Shown here piece by piece: positions 36,087-47,190 of a DNA stretch of 64,000 nucleotides. The translations under genes and the position numbers were made by a program. Numbering within the stretch: the first letter of the stretch is position 1; every line of letters begins with the position of its first letter. Source of the DNA: Hyalella azteca (Eukaryota; Arthropoda; Malacostraca; Amphipoda; Hyalellidae); contig NW_025943861.1 in NCBI RefSeq assembly GCF_000764305.2, forward strand, positions 88,839-152,838. The letters run 5' to 3'. Below the pieces are notes generated by a model. It ran no database searches, was not told where the DNA came from, and was given only the letters and a program-made list of their open reading frames with translations.

Positions 36087-37314
36087 CTGGAAATTAATTC
36101 AAATATCAGTGAATGGTACTGGCAAGAGGAAGAAAATGCAAGAAAATAGAATAAATAAATAGGAAATGTTATACAAGAACAAATAAAGAGCACAATTCAG
36201 CGATACAATAAAAAAAGCTGCTAGTAAGTGAGGTAATGTTTGTGAAAAGATAATATGAAATTATGGCAAGAAATTTAAGTTTTACCAATACATAAGTTTA
36301 CTGATACATTTTACATGGTTATAATCAATAATGGTACACTGAAAAGTATAGTTAATATAACAAAGTAAAAAAAAAACAAATCAAGGTGACCATAGCTGTC
36401 ATTTTGAGATGAAACGAGCAGTAGCTCATATCTTACGAGCTGTACTGCAGTAATGAAATAATAATACATCTCCTGATAAAAGCTCAAGATTTTATTATAG
36501 GTATTTGAGAATAATGTGTGTTTGTTTGTAGGTTATAAGCCTATTGCTGCAACATATAGGTGCTGTTGGGATAGGTATTTGTGAAAGTTAATGTGTGTTT
36601 GTTTGTAGGTTATAAGCCTATCACTGCAGTATATCCCAGTTAAAATTTAGGGCAGGGAATAGAGCAGGCCGTCGCCGGCTGCAGAGCCGGCGTAGAGACG
36701 CGACAGAGCAGCGATAGAGCAGAAANTGGTGTGTTTGTTTGTAGGTTATAAGCCTATCACTGCAATATATAGGTGCTGTAGGGATAGGTATTTGTGAAAG
36801 TTAATGTGTTTGTTTGTAGGTTATAAGCCTATCACTGCAATATATAGGTGCTGTAGGGATAGGTATTTGTGAAAGTTAATGTGTTTGTTTGTAGGTTATA
36901 AGCCTATCACTGCAATATATAGGTGCTGTAGGGATAGGTATTTGTGAAAGTTAATGTGTTTGTTTGTAGGTTATAAGCCTATCACTGCAATATATAGGTG
37001 CTGTAGGGATAGGTATTTGTGAAAGTTAATGTGTTTGTTTGTAGGTTATAAGCCTATCACTGCAATATATAGGTGCTGTAGGGATAGGTATTTGTGAAAG
37101 TTAATGTGTTTGTTTGTAGGTTATAAGCCTATCACTGCAATATATAGGTGCTGTAGGGATAGGTATTTGTGAAAGTTAATGTGTTTGTTTGTAGGTTATA
37201 AGCCTATCACTGCAATATATAGGTGCTGTAGGGATAGGTATTTGTGAAAGTTAATGTGTTTGTTTGTAGGTTATAAGCCTATCACTGCAATATATAAGGG
37301 CTGTAGGGGCATAC
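36087..37314. other. Intron of the unidentified gene, mostly satellite
   Basis: An AT-rich 400 bp is followed by the 75-bp satellite array up to 37310. It includes the foreign-looking block and N at 36640-36726. Confidence 0.6.
36505..37310. repeat. 75-bp satellite array
   Basis: About ten copies of a 75-bp unit containing TGTGTTTGTTTGTAGGTTAT, AAGCCTATCACTGCAATATA and GGGATAGGTATTTGTGAAAG. The copies after 36727 are essentially identical, which suggests recent homogenisation or a collapsed or computed repeat. The array is interrupted by a GC-rich segment and an N at 36726. Confidence 0.95.
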
Positions 37315-37437
37315 CTGCTGCAGAGTGCTGACGATTCTTGATTCTTCTTCCTGTTGAACCATGCGCTGTTCAGCGTCATCAGTCGCCATGTTGGCCACTT
37401 CGATCCACGACTCTACCACGTCCAGCGAGTCATTATT
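37315..37437 (-). CDS. Exon of unidentified protein (joins 35743-36086)
   Basis: The acceptor is TCTGTGCAG| and the donor is CAGCAG|GTATGC. It is 41 codons, phase 0 on both sides, reading NNDSLDVVESWIEVANMATD then DAEQRMVQQEEESRIVSTLQ and Q. It is helical and charged. Joined to the next exon it gives ESW...LQQILSPFL, which weakly resembles the ESWFD...HQILTPFLLRR stretch of SNF2 helicases such as HELLS. The following residues do not continue that match, so I do not assign it. Confidence 0.55.
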
Positions 37438-37650
37438 CTGCACAGAAGTGAGTCAAACAACTGCACAGAAGTGAGTCAAAATCCTGCACAGAAGTGAGTC
37501 AAACAACTGCACAGAAGTGAGTCGAACAACTGCACAGAAGTGAGTCAAACAACTGCACAGAAGTGAGCCAAAATTCTGCGCAGAAGTGAGTCAAACAACT
37601 GCACAGAAGTGAGTCAAACAACTGCACAGAAGTGAGTCAAACACCTAATG
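37438..37650. repeat. 22-bp tandem repeat made from a splice acceptor
   Basis: About nine copies of CTGCACAGAAGTGAGTCAAA plus CA. On the minus strand each unit ends in TTCTGTGCAG, the same sequence as the acceptor of the exon that starts at 37437. Confidence 0.9.
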
Positions 37651-38110
37651 CCTGTTACCTATGGTAACCTATGCCTATGTTACCAATCGTAACAGGTTAC
37701 GAATAGGCAACAGATGTTACCATATGCAACAGATGTTACCATAGGCAACAGACGTTACCATAGGTAACAGGAGTTACCATAGTTAACAGGAGTTACTCTA
37801 TGCAACAGACGTTACCATAGGTAACAGGAGTTACTCTATGCAACAGACGTTACCATAGGTAACAGACGTTACCCTAGATAACAGGAGTTACCCTAGGCAA
37901 CAGACGTTACCACTGAGTTACGGTGACCGTAGCAAGCTCTGAGTTACGGTGACCGTAGCAAGCTCTGAGTTATGGTGACCGTAGCAAGCTCTGAGCTACG
38001 GTGACCGTAGCAAGCTCTGAGTTACGGTGACCGTAGCAAGCTCTGAGTTACGGTGACCGTGGCAAACACTGAGTTACGGTGACTAACACATTGTGTTACT
38101 TACTTAAAGT
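37650..38110. repeat. Two further minisatellites
   Basis: Bases 37660-37915 hold GTTACCATAGGCAACAGAC-type units of about 19 bp. Bases 37913-38085 hold six copies of a 27-bp unit, CTGAGTTACGGTGACCGTAG plus CAAGCT. Confidence 0.9.
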
Positions 38111-41100
38111 AACTTAGTTACTTACTTAGTTACTTTGGCTGGCGACCAACGCTGCTATGAACTTATTAACAAATTAATTGACCGCTCATCCAAACCCGAG
38201 TCATTTCTCAATAGAGATATGTTGAATTTTTGTGGAGTTTTCGTCGCTTTTAAATTTATAGTGGCGACTTATGTGTCATGTACGGTAGTTGTGTAGGACT
38301 GTTCGGGCGACGCATTGGTAGTGATAGGTTATGACTACAGTCACCGAAAGAATGTGCATCATGAATGTGCCTCCTGGATCCGTAGTGAGGTCATCTGCGG
38401 TATTATAATTAATTGAATGATTCACAAGACGACCTCACTACGGATGCAATTTATTCATTGAATGATTCGCAAATTTCACGTTTCGTCAAATCGATTTGAT
38501 ATTTTATATTCATTTGACGCCATTACACTGTTTTGGCAGCAAGCATATGTGGGGTACGACAAACCATGGTGGATTGATGAGACAAGCTCTGTCTATAAGT
38601 CTTAATGCCAAGCTATACGGGTAACAGCGAAAAGAGAGCCATCTCTTCCTCCGTTTCGCAAGGGTAACGATGCTGGTGTTTATCGCGGAATAAAAATAAA
38701 GACTTTAAAACCTCTTTAGTTCTATTAAATTTGAAAGACGATGCTGCAATCAATCCGTAACTACTGAATACCACTCGCAAAATTGTCATCCGAGCGGTAA
38801 GTTGCATCCTTAACTAAATTATTCTTGGACCCCAAACGCCATATACGTATGTTTCTTTGAAATTATCGCAATCAACACAAACTAAATAATAATTATTTCA
38901 CGCAGTGAGGATTTATAAGCAGTTAATCAATAGACATATTTGACACATAATCAGTCTATACTTATTAGTTATTTGAACGAGTCGTCAATGATATATAATT
39001 GTTGATTAGGACACACTGACCTCTCGAAGTTACCATGTTTGTAAGAATAGTGAATGAAAATGTTGTGTGAAGAAGTTTTGATATTTTTAAATTCACGATG
39101 TGGCTTGTGATTTTTTAATTCATAAGTTTGATGAGGTTCATCGACTATATTGCAGTTTTTAGTTAACATTTCTTCTCATCTAGTAATGTCTCAGCCGGCG
39201 AATCAACTGATGATTAGTTTAATTGCGCGCTCCTAGTCCATAATTACCGTTATTGTCGAAATGAAAGTTCATGTGTTGAACGTTGATAATTTGATGTGAT
39301 CAGTGCCAAGTTATTAGTGACCTAATCCCTATTACTCGAATGAGGATGAAAAGAGTGTGTCCAAATTTGCTAAGTTGAACATTAAAGAGTTTAGGCAGAA
39401 TTAGAGATTCTGGTAATGATGCTCGCTGCTTTATAAAAACCTGAAGATTTCTTAGGGTAACCATAATGTTTTGGTACCAACATTGTCCTGGGTGTGGAGA
39501 AAAGAAAGCTGGTGTTGTTCGTTGGACTGTGCATCAATAGAATATTATAGTCTAATAAATATTATATAAGAATATTATTGCAATAAAATAGAATATTACA
39601 GTCTAATAAATTCTCAGATGATTTACAAAAACTCATCATGAACTGACTCAATTATCCGTAGTGAGTCCATTTGCAGCAAAAGAATTAGTCAAACAATTAA
39701 ATTCGTCAAAAATGATGCCAGAGAAACTGTTTATTACGCATCATTTAATAAATTACCAGCATTTAAGCAGCGACAAATATAAAAACAGACATAAAACTTG
39801 CTTACCATCATATTCCATTCATAACCAACTTGACGCCTTTTCGTCCGATAATATCGCATTCTTTTCCATATTCATATAAACGAGATCAAAATGCTTCATG
39901 TAGCTTTAGGCGACATTTTTTTCCGATAACAATACACTTTTTTATAATACAATTTCAAATAAAGTGGATGTTAACTGTGTCTATATATACACTGTCTATA
40001 ATGCTGATCAAATAAGATCAGCATCAGCATCCCGCTGATACCTAATCAATCAATGCCTAAACTGATATATTTTTAGCGCATTTCCTCATTTATGGAAAAA
40101 ATGCACTATTGTGCTCGCCATGTCCGTTTGTCTGTCTGTCCGTCCGTCTGTCCGTGACCTCAAGTTTTCGTCGAAATCTAAAGGCTTTATCTGTAAATCT
40201 AGCGGTAGCGCTGTAGCGGCAAAACCTCGTATCGCTACTTAAATATGTAGCGGGCGCTACCGCTACATTGCCTTAAATGTAGCGCCGCTACTGCTACTGA
40301 AAATGTAGCGGCCGCTACATGTAGCGCGCTACTGCCCACCTCTGCTAAAATATAACAGTGTAAAATTCTGCTGTGACTTAGCAATGCCAATCTCTTTTAA
40401 TTAATTATTAAGCAGCAATTGTTTATGACGCAATCTTAGATTTAAGCAAGTAGACCCTTTCGCGACGATTTCGTAATGCGCCTCAAATTTTTAATCAATT
40501 ATTTTTATCTTAATTACCATTAACTTTAGATATATGGAACTTATCATATAAAAAGCTACTGAACACCTCCCATTGAATGTATATTTGTGGAGGTTCCATC
40601 TCTATCATCTCTAACTGAGCTATCGTCGCTCACCAACTGCTGAGAAATAATGCATTCAGCTTAGTTCAGTATCGTTACCGAATTAAGCGCAGACCTTTCA
40701 ATCATTTATGAACTGAAGCTCTACAAGCAGTTGATCAATAGACAGATTTAGTTATTAATTAGAATGAAATTACACCAAGTAAGATCGGGCTGTAATCGGA
40801 AAGCTGATGTCAACTTGAACGGTTTAAATATATGTTTCATTGAATCTATTCATTATTATTTAAATAAATAAATACTCTTTTATAACTTATTCGGCTAACT
40901 TATTGGTCTGAACGTTTATCAATCACCTAGCAGTTTCCAGCATGTTGATTTCCTCAAAGATTGCAATAAAAACTCGTGCAAAATCAATTAATTCATTCTT
41001 CGATTATCTTTTAAGATTCCAGTTGAAAATTGAAACGTTTTTTCGTTATGGAAATTCATGCGTTTTACATAGGTAATTTTATCAACTGAATTCCTATGCT

Positions 41101-41516
41101 GTTTGTTTCCTCCATCCTCACTACTCGGACTGAGGATGAAGCGCGGTTATGGGATTGCATCTACACAATGAAAATTAACAAGTCTACCCTCTGAATCAAG
41201 TAGAAAACGAAAATAATTCCAAGAGTGACTGAGGGGTTTCAAAAAGCCACTTTTTTACATGAAAATATTAAGCTACCATCAATGCCGAGTACAAAGCCAC
41301 ATCACTCAAGTCGCCGGCCCTCAACAGAAACGTTTTTTTATAAACAAAACTAAACCACATCTTTCTAGCGCGATCCAAACAGCTTCGTAGCATGTGCGTA
41401 AAATTAATTAAATAATTCTACATATTTTGCTTCGAAGAAAATTGCAGACTTCTTCATCACTTCAATTACATTTGAGTAATTGGACTAACAGCCACGACAT
41501 TGAGACCGTCTCACCT
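38110..41516. other. No gene recognised
   Basis: It contains a truncated copy of the 10313-10422 MITE at about 40075-40175 and a self-complementary block at about 40200-40345. A 64-codon minus frame at 38613-38807 has normal composition but no recognised family or splice support. Confidence 0.5.
40075..40345. mobile_element. Truncated MITE plus palindromic GTAGCGGC block
   Basis: 40075-40175 is the inverse of the right part of the element at 10313-10422 and stops before its other end. Adjacent 40200-40345 carries repeated and mirrored TAGCGCCGCTAC, GTAGCGGCCGCTAC and GTAGCGCGCTAC words. These are strongly self-complementary and look like the internal part of a small DNA transposon. Confidence 0.6.
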
Positions 41517-41596
41517 GCCACCTGCAACTTGAAGGGCAGAGAAACCCCCTGAGACAAACTCACAAGATCGTCGCTCGCACCGTGCTGGTGTCCTAA
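41517..41596 (-). CDS. Probable following exon of the same unidentified gene
   Basis: It reads HQHGASDDLVSLSQGVSLPF then KLQVAG, and the donor GGCAG|GTGAGA is good. It is phase-compatible with the exon at 42097-42497 (one base carried over). The acceptor is less sure: TTTAG| lies in an A-rich stretch that is itself part of a local duplication (CGCACCGTGCTGGTGTCCTAA and CGCACGGTGCTGGAGTCCTAA). If the donor is not used the frame runs 19 more codons to a stop. Confidence 0.45.
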
Positions 41597-42096
41597 ACTT
41601 TTTTTTTAACTTTTTTCGCACGGTGCTGGAGTCCTAATCCTAAACTTTAGAATTAGTTTAGGATTATTCGACTTTTAACTGTTATTAGTTTGCCAAATGA
41701 TCAAAATTACGATGACTTTATTGTATTGTATTATATTATCTATTTTTTTTTTTTGCACTTAGAAAGTGTTAACGGTCTGTTATGTGCTCTTTGTAGGCGG
41801 GGTGTCGTGTTGCCATTGATTTGTTTGAGTTGCCCTTGCGGGCGAGTGGAAGTTGTGTGTGCTCAGTGGTTCGGGGCTTGGGTGAAGCGGTTTCAGTTTC
41901 AATTTGAGTCCTGCTCAGTAAAATTCAATAAAATAAACGTGCTTCATGAGGAGATTATATTGTGAATCTCAATCTTGGAGACGGAATCAAGTTTCCTTGC
42001 TTGACGTTGGACGAGTAAGACTCCGATAAGCTCATCAGTATTGTCTCTTCAGATAAATCCTGGGCATTCAGCTGATTCATGACCGATTGCACTTAC

Positions 42097-42497
42097 TTTG
42101 CATCACGCATTCTTTTAAAGACTGCCGCATCAGCTTGAACATTTTTAAGACCCTCCGGTGTGCCGGGAGTGACTCTCTTTTGGTGCCCAACGCAACCGGC
42201 GTAGCATCATCAACTGGCGAGTTCTCAATCGATAATGAGTGCTGGTTTGTGTCTGGCAGATCAATCATTTTTTTTCCTGAGACAGTGCAAAATCTCGAGA
42301 CACATTGGAGCTGACAGACGTAGTTTTGCCTTTGGTTGAAGGTTTTTGCTTCTTCAAAGGGGTGTTGTCTGATCTAGAATCAGAGCTTTTTAGGGTGCGG
42401 ATTTGCTTGTGTTTAGGCCATTCCAATCTTTTGTCCACTTTTCCAATAGATGTTTTTTTTTCATTTTCTTCTCTCTTACGCTTTTTGGCTGATATAG
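42097..42497 (-). CDS. Exon of unidentified basic, probably nuclear protein
   Basis: The acceptor is CGTCTACTATATCAG| with a good pyrimidine tract, and the donor is CAAA|GTAAGT, a perfect consensus. The exon is 401 nt, enters with two bases and leaves with one. It reads KKRKREENEKKTSIGKVDKR early on (a possible bipartite nuclear localisation signal), then Lys/Ser-rich sequence and RRVLKMFKLMRQSLKECVM near the end. The perfect donor and open frame argue for a real exon. I do not recognise the family. Confidence 0.6.
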
Positions 42498-42649
42498 TAG
42501 ACGAAATTGGAATGAATCAGGAGTCTGTGCTAAAGGCTTGGCATTTGAAATGTCTACTATAGTTTCAGTAGGCTGGGGGCTAACCTAATCCGTGAATGGG
42601 ATCTCAGATGACAATTGCGTGTTTACAGCATTCAAAACGCAAATGTTCT

Positions 42650-42885
42650 ATGGTATATCTACATGCCTTCTTTGTTCGTCTTCTTCATGTTCGTTTGGGG
42701 CGGCAGCATCCGAGCTAGTCTCATGAGCCGAGAGACCAGGCTTGAGGTTCTGCTCAAGCGTGCCGTCGTCAGAAGCGCCCCGCTGAGCTGCATTGATAAC
42801 GAGATGGTTTGGAGGAGCCACCGATCCTGGGCCAGAGGAGCAGGCTTTCTTGGAAGCACAGTTGCGGCAACTGCAAGGCCTGTGT
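42650..42885 (-). CDS. Possible upstream exon with a Cys cluster
   Basis: The minus frame reads CSCRNCASKKACSSGPGSVA and stays open for about 80 codons. The composition is Ser/Ala/Glu-rich after a C-x-C-x2-C-x5-C cluster, which recalls cysteine-rich CXC-type motifs of chromatin proteins without being a clear match. A phase-1 donor in CCTG|GTCTCT would fit the exon at 42097-42497 but is weak. Boundaries are uncertain; part of the span may be intron. Confidence 0.35.
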
Positions 42886-43174
42886 TGAAGTGGAATCACA
42901 ATAAATAATCACATAATTGATACTTAACCAGTCCATCATTCAAGAGGAATTAATAAATTAGGGGCGTTCATGCTTATTATTATTCTATTCGATTGATACC
43001 GTCGATTACTGACACCTCTACCAAAAACTGGACAGTCTTGTACTGCTGAGAAAATTACACAAGGGATAATACAATAATTTATTCATCTCTGAGGACATAA
43101 ACAGCATGACATGGGAGCCTACACAGGGTGAGTGCCGGCGGAGTGCTGCAGGTTCTGGTAGACGCGGGAGGACT

Positions 43175-43305
43175 TGTCGTGTTGTTACTTGTCGTGTTGT
43201 TACATGTCGTGTTGTTACATGTCGTGTTGTTACATGTTGTGTTGTTACATGTCGTGTTGTTACATGTCGTGTTGTTACATGTGTTGTTACATGTATTGTT
43301 ACACG
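43175..43305. repeat. 15-bp minisatellite
   Basis: About nine copies of GTCGTGTTGTTACAT. It gives CNNTTCNNT / VVTCR-type spurious frames. Confidence 0.9.
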
Positions 43306-44334
43306 TATGGCCGTATGGCGTATTGTTAATATGAATAATTACGTAAAGTGGCCACTCCCTTGAATCCGTATCACATTTAATTATCAGAAGCATTTGGCCA
43401 TTACATTGGAATAAATCTGCATTCTCAAAACATTGCTCAATAGATCAAGCGTACGGTTATATTTCATACATTTTCACGATAATATTCTATTTACATGAGT
43501 TAGGGGCTCCTAACAAAGAGAAAACTTAAAACCACCTTCCCAGTGAGCTCTGGTACGTCTATCTTCACTCCGGAGTGACAAAGTTAGACAAGATGATTCG
43601 TAAAATAATTATTTATTATATGTAATAAAGCAAATGCGTGTTGCATAAATTTTACGCTGTTATTTTTTTGCAAATGTTAACAAGAGATCTTTGGCTTAAT
43701 TTTTTTCGTTCTGTCATGATTTGTACGGAAGTTTATTCCATGACACGTTCATGGCCCCTGTAAACAGTTAAGTTGGCAATTACTATATGCCTGATTATCA
43801 TTGCTTGCAATTTAAAAAACTGTGAGAATTGCCGCTATTTTGCCGTGACTTTGTCAACAAATGGTAATGAGAGTCTTAAGTTTCGTGAGCCTTTGTGCAA
43901 TCATGTTTTGGGCTGCCACGGACGGAGTTATATCATAGGGTGCAGCTTGAATAGTTTAGTTGGTAATGAAAATTTAACTACATACTCAGTAACTATTTAT
44001 GTATGAGGTTTGAAAAGAGTCGTGTGTTTGAAAATTAAAAAGGTATTGTCTACCAACTTCATTATTTGAAGCTTACAGAAAAGCTATAGGAAATCATCAA
44101 TTCAAGCAGCGGTCGGTGTGGTTGGTAAGCATCCTAACGGTGCCTAACTTGCGCTCATGCCTTCAAATTGGTACACCGCATACAGAAAAATATTAAAAGC
44201 TATTATCGGTATTAAGTCTTATGCTAACTGATAAATTTCCTTCTGTATTGCCTCCAGTCTCAAGTTCTGTATTGCCTCCAGTCTCTGTATTGCCTCCAGT
44301 TGCACGATTGAGGACCCTGCAGCTTCTCTTCCGA

Positions 44335-44992
44335 AATTAAGTTATTAATTCATGTCTTATAATTTCTACATAATGACGTATTTCATTTATGTGTCTTATG
44401 GTATAGGACATTTCTCCAAAGTTTTTCCGGATAATCAACGATAAAATACGGTGAGAAAATTTGTATAATACACGAATTCGATGACCACGCACCATTGACG
44501 GAGAGGGGTTAAAGCTCGACTGAATATCATTCATAATTCAGTATATGGTATGCATTCATTATTCACACTTTATTAAAGGTTTTTCTTCCGAACATGAGGC
44601 TTCCATAAATACGGTTTAATCGTAAGATAAATTCTAATTCAAAATTAGGTGTTTCACTTCCTGACACGAGAAGCCAAAAAATTAAAACACTATTTGATAA
44701 GTTATCAATTCATGTCTTTAAACCACCACAACGCTGACTCGTCGCATTCGTCACAACGAATTTAACTTCAAAAGGATTTATAATAAGATATCTTCACTTT
44801 GTGTTTTTTGGATACTCGACTATTAAACATTACGACGGCATGAGTAGAAGTATATGAATTCGATGAAAACACAGTTCACGGAGAGCGGTTCAAGCTCGAT
44901 TCAACATTATTAATAATTCAGTACATGGAAAACATTCACACTTCACATTTTACTAATGGTTTCTCTGCCGCAAATGAGGCTTCATATAAATG
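44335..44992. repeat. Diverged tandem duplication, offset about 365 bp
   Basis: Shared landmarks in both halves are TTATTAATTCATGTCTTA, GAATTCGATGA, TTCACGGAGAG-type sequence, AAGCTCGA, AATAATTCAGTA and ATGAGGCTTC. There is about 20 percent difference by eye. No coding sense. Confidence 0.7.
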
Positions 44993-46549
44993 ACGCAACA
45001 ATGTCCCCCAATCATTCTGTGGTTGAATTACGTGGAATTTGATCTTAGGTGATTTTTGGGTGGAGAAAATGTGCCCAATTATTATTTGTTATTTTCAGTT
45101 CAGCCAATACCATATACATAATTATGCCTTTTACTAACATTACAGGTAGTTTAGTCGTCTATTTTTATGCACTGTTTTGAATAGTGGGGCATTGGCGGAA
45201 AATTCTGTTTGTCTTGAAATAGTTTAGTTTGGGCAAAATGAGTATTACATGTTCAGTAGCTACGAACATGTGGCGAATAATTTCCTACCCTAGTATGCTA
45301 GCAATAGGTATGCAAAAAAAATATAAAAATTTTGAAGGCTACTCAGTAGCTTATATGTGGTGTCTATTGAATTGTTGCAGCTTTGTTCATGATATAATCA
45401 TTAATTTATATTTATAATTATTTTAAGCTGACAATCGTAAAATTACAAACTTAACAATACAGTAACGTCTAATAGCGATAAATTGAAATGTATTTGTTTA
45501 CTTTTAATCTAGTGGATCAAGGGGCTAAAAGGACCAACATCTGCCTGTAATTGACGATAAAAGTATAACTGCCTAAAATAAAATTAATTGGCTTCATAAA
45601 ACGTAGATCACGTTCATGTGGTGCACGTCGAAATGAAGTAAAACGCCTCTTTGAAAAGGAAATAATTGTTTAAAAAACACGAAATCCTTTTTATTTTTCG
45701 TGAAACATCGACTTGTGCTCACTATTTTGTGGTGTTCTACGAAATATTAATTTGCTGTGAGACTTCGGAATAAACTTCATTTAAATGAGAAAGTTTTGTG
45801 TTCTCATACGAGCAACTTTACTGTTAACTCCGAGGAAAGATGAAGTTCAATATTTAAATTGTTTACACGCGACTTCGGTGCAAACTTCAAGAAAATAAGT
45901 TTAATCTTCTATTTGTTAGGCCAGAAGTTGGTTTAGTTTTTAGTCTTCTGTCTGATGCTGACATTTCCTGACTTTATTATTTATTGCAGGTCAAATGAGG
46001 CAAATGTTGTGGCAGGCAACAGCGCGCCATAACAGCGGGAGGCCTGCACTGGCCAGCACTGGTGTACTGGGTGCCAGTTATTATATTGTATTAATTATTT
46101 GTACCTTGCATTGCAATATCCTTCTATTTAGTCTGAAATAATCTCCTAATTTTACTTATACTATAAATTATATCGATACTTGTTCAGCATTCTAATTACT
46201 CACGTGAACGACATTTTATTAACAGTTTATAAACTTTCAAAGCTGCTCATATTTCACTTCGTTGTGCGACGTAACAATACAATTTCATTTATTAATGGAC
46301 TTATAGTACTAATGCTGGTGCGCTGCGGACATGAACCTCCAAAAGAAACGGGTTCCAGATTCATTGTTTGCTGACTCACCTCCATGCAATATAATATACG
46401 CTAATAGCATCATGAATCATCTTATTCATTGTTTGCTGACTCACCTCCATGCAACATAATAAACGCTAATAGCATACTTGTCGCATACGCTATATTAATT
46501 TAAATTCTGTTCCGATGACGTTCCCATTCTTACAATTCCAAGTGAACTC

Positions 46550-47190
46550 ACGGAATCGTATCAATTCAATATGTACAAATATATTTGGCTTACATAATTC
46601 AACATCACAGAACTAACTGACATCAGACAACGCGGGAGACGCGGCAGCGGCAGGACAAGTTCACTGTACTTATGAGGCGCTGTTGCCAAGAATTCAAACT
46701 GTGCGGTTTGCGGCTCTAACATACACAAATAGCATATTTCTCGCATTCGCTACATTAATTTGATTTCTCTTCCAACCTAATTACGATTAGCATTTTGTGA
46801 CATGGCTAGTTGAGGGTTTACCGTGGAAAGTTTTCTTTCAGCTTCTCAGAAAAATGATTGTTGAACGTAAACTATTTTCTTGGACTTGGAACGTTAGTAG
46901 CTTGCAAGTAAACTCAAATAACCAAGAAATCTTAATATCCCGGATCAATCATAAATATCTGAAACCGGAATAGTTTTTAGTTCGGTGACCTTCTCATTCC
47001 TGCAATTCCATGTGAACTCACGGAATCGTATCAATTCAATATGTACAAATATATTTGGCTTACATAATTCAACAACACAGAACTAACTGACATCAAACAA
47101 GGCGGGAGACGCGGCAGCGGCAGGACAAGTTCACTGTACTTATGAGGCGCTGTTGCCGAGAATTCAAACTGTGCAGTTTGCGGCTCTCTG
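46550..47190. repeat. Dispersed repeat in two direct copies
   Basis: 46550-46715 and 47023-47187 share about 165 bp at roughly 97 percent identity, including ATATGTACAAATATATTTGG, GCGGGAGACGCGGCAGCGGC and GAGGCGCTGTTGCC. It is probably an old transposon fragment. The minus-strand 61-codon frame inside it is not supported as a gene. Confidence 0.85.

Noticed and set aside
42077..42900. Single continuous pseudogene with two TAG stops and a frameshift
   Set aside because: The apparent breaks coincide with a good acceptor near 42498 and a perfect donor at 42096, so separate exons explain the pattern better.
43079..43393. Asn/Thr/Cys-rich frame (CNNTTCNNT)
   Set aside because: Arises from a 15-bp minisatellite.
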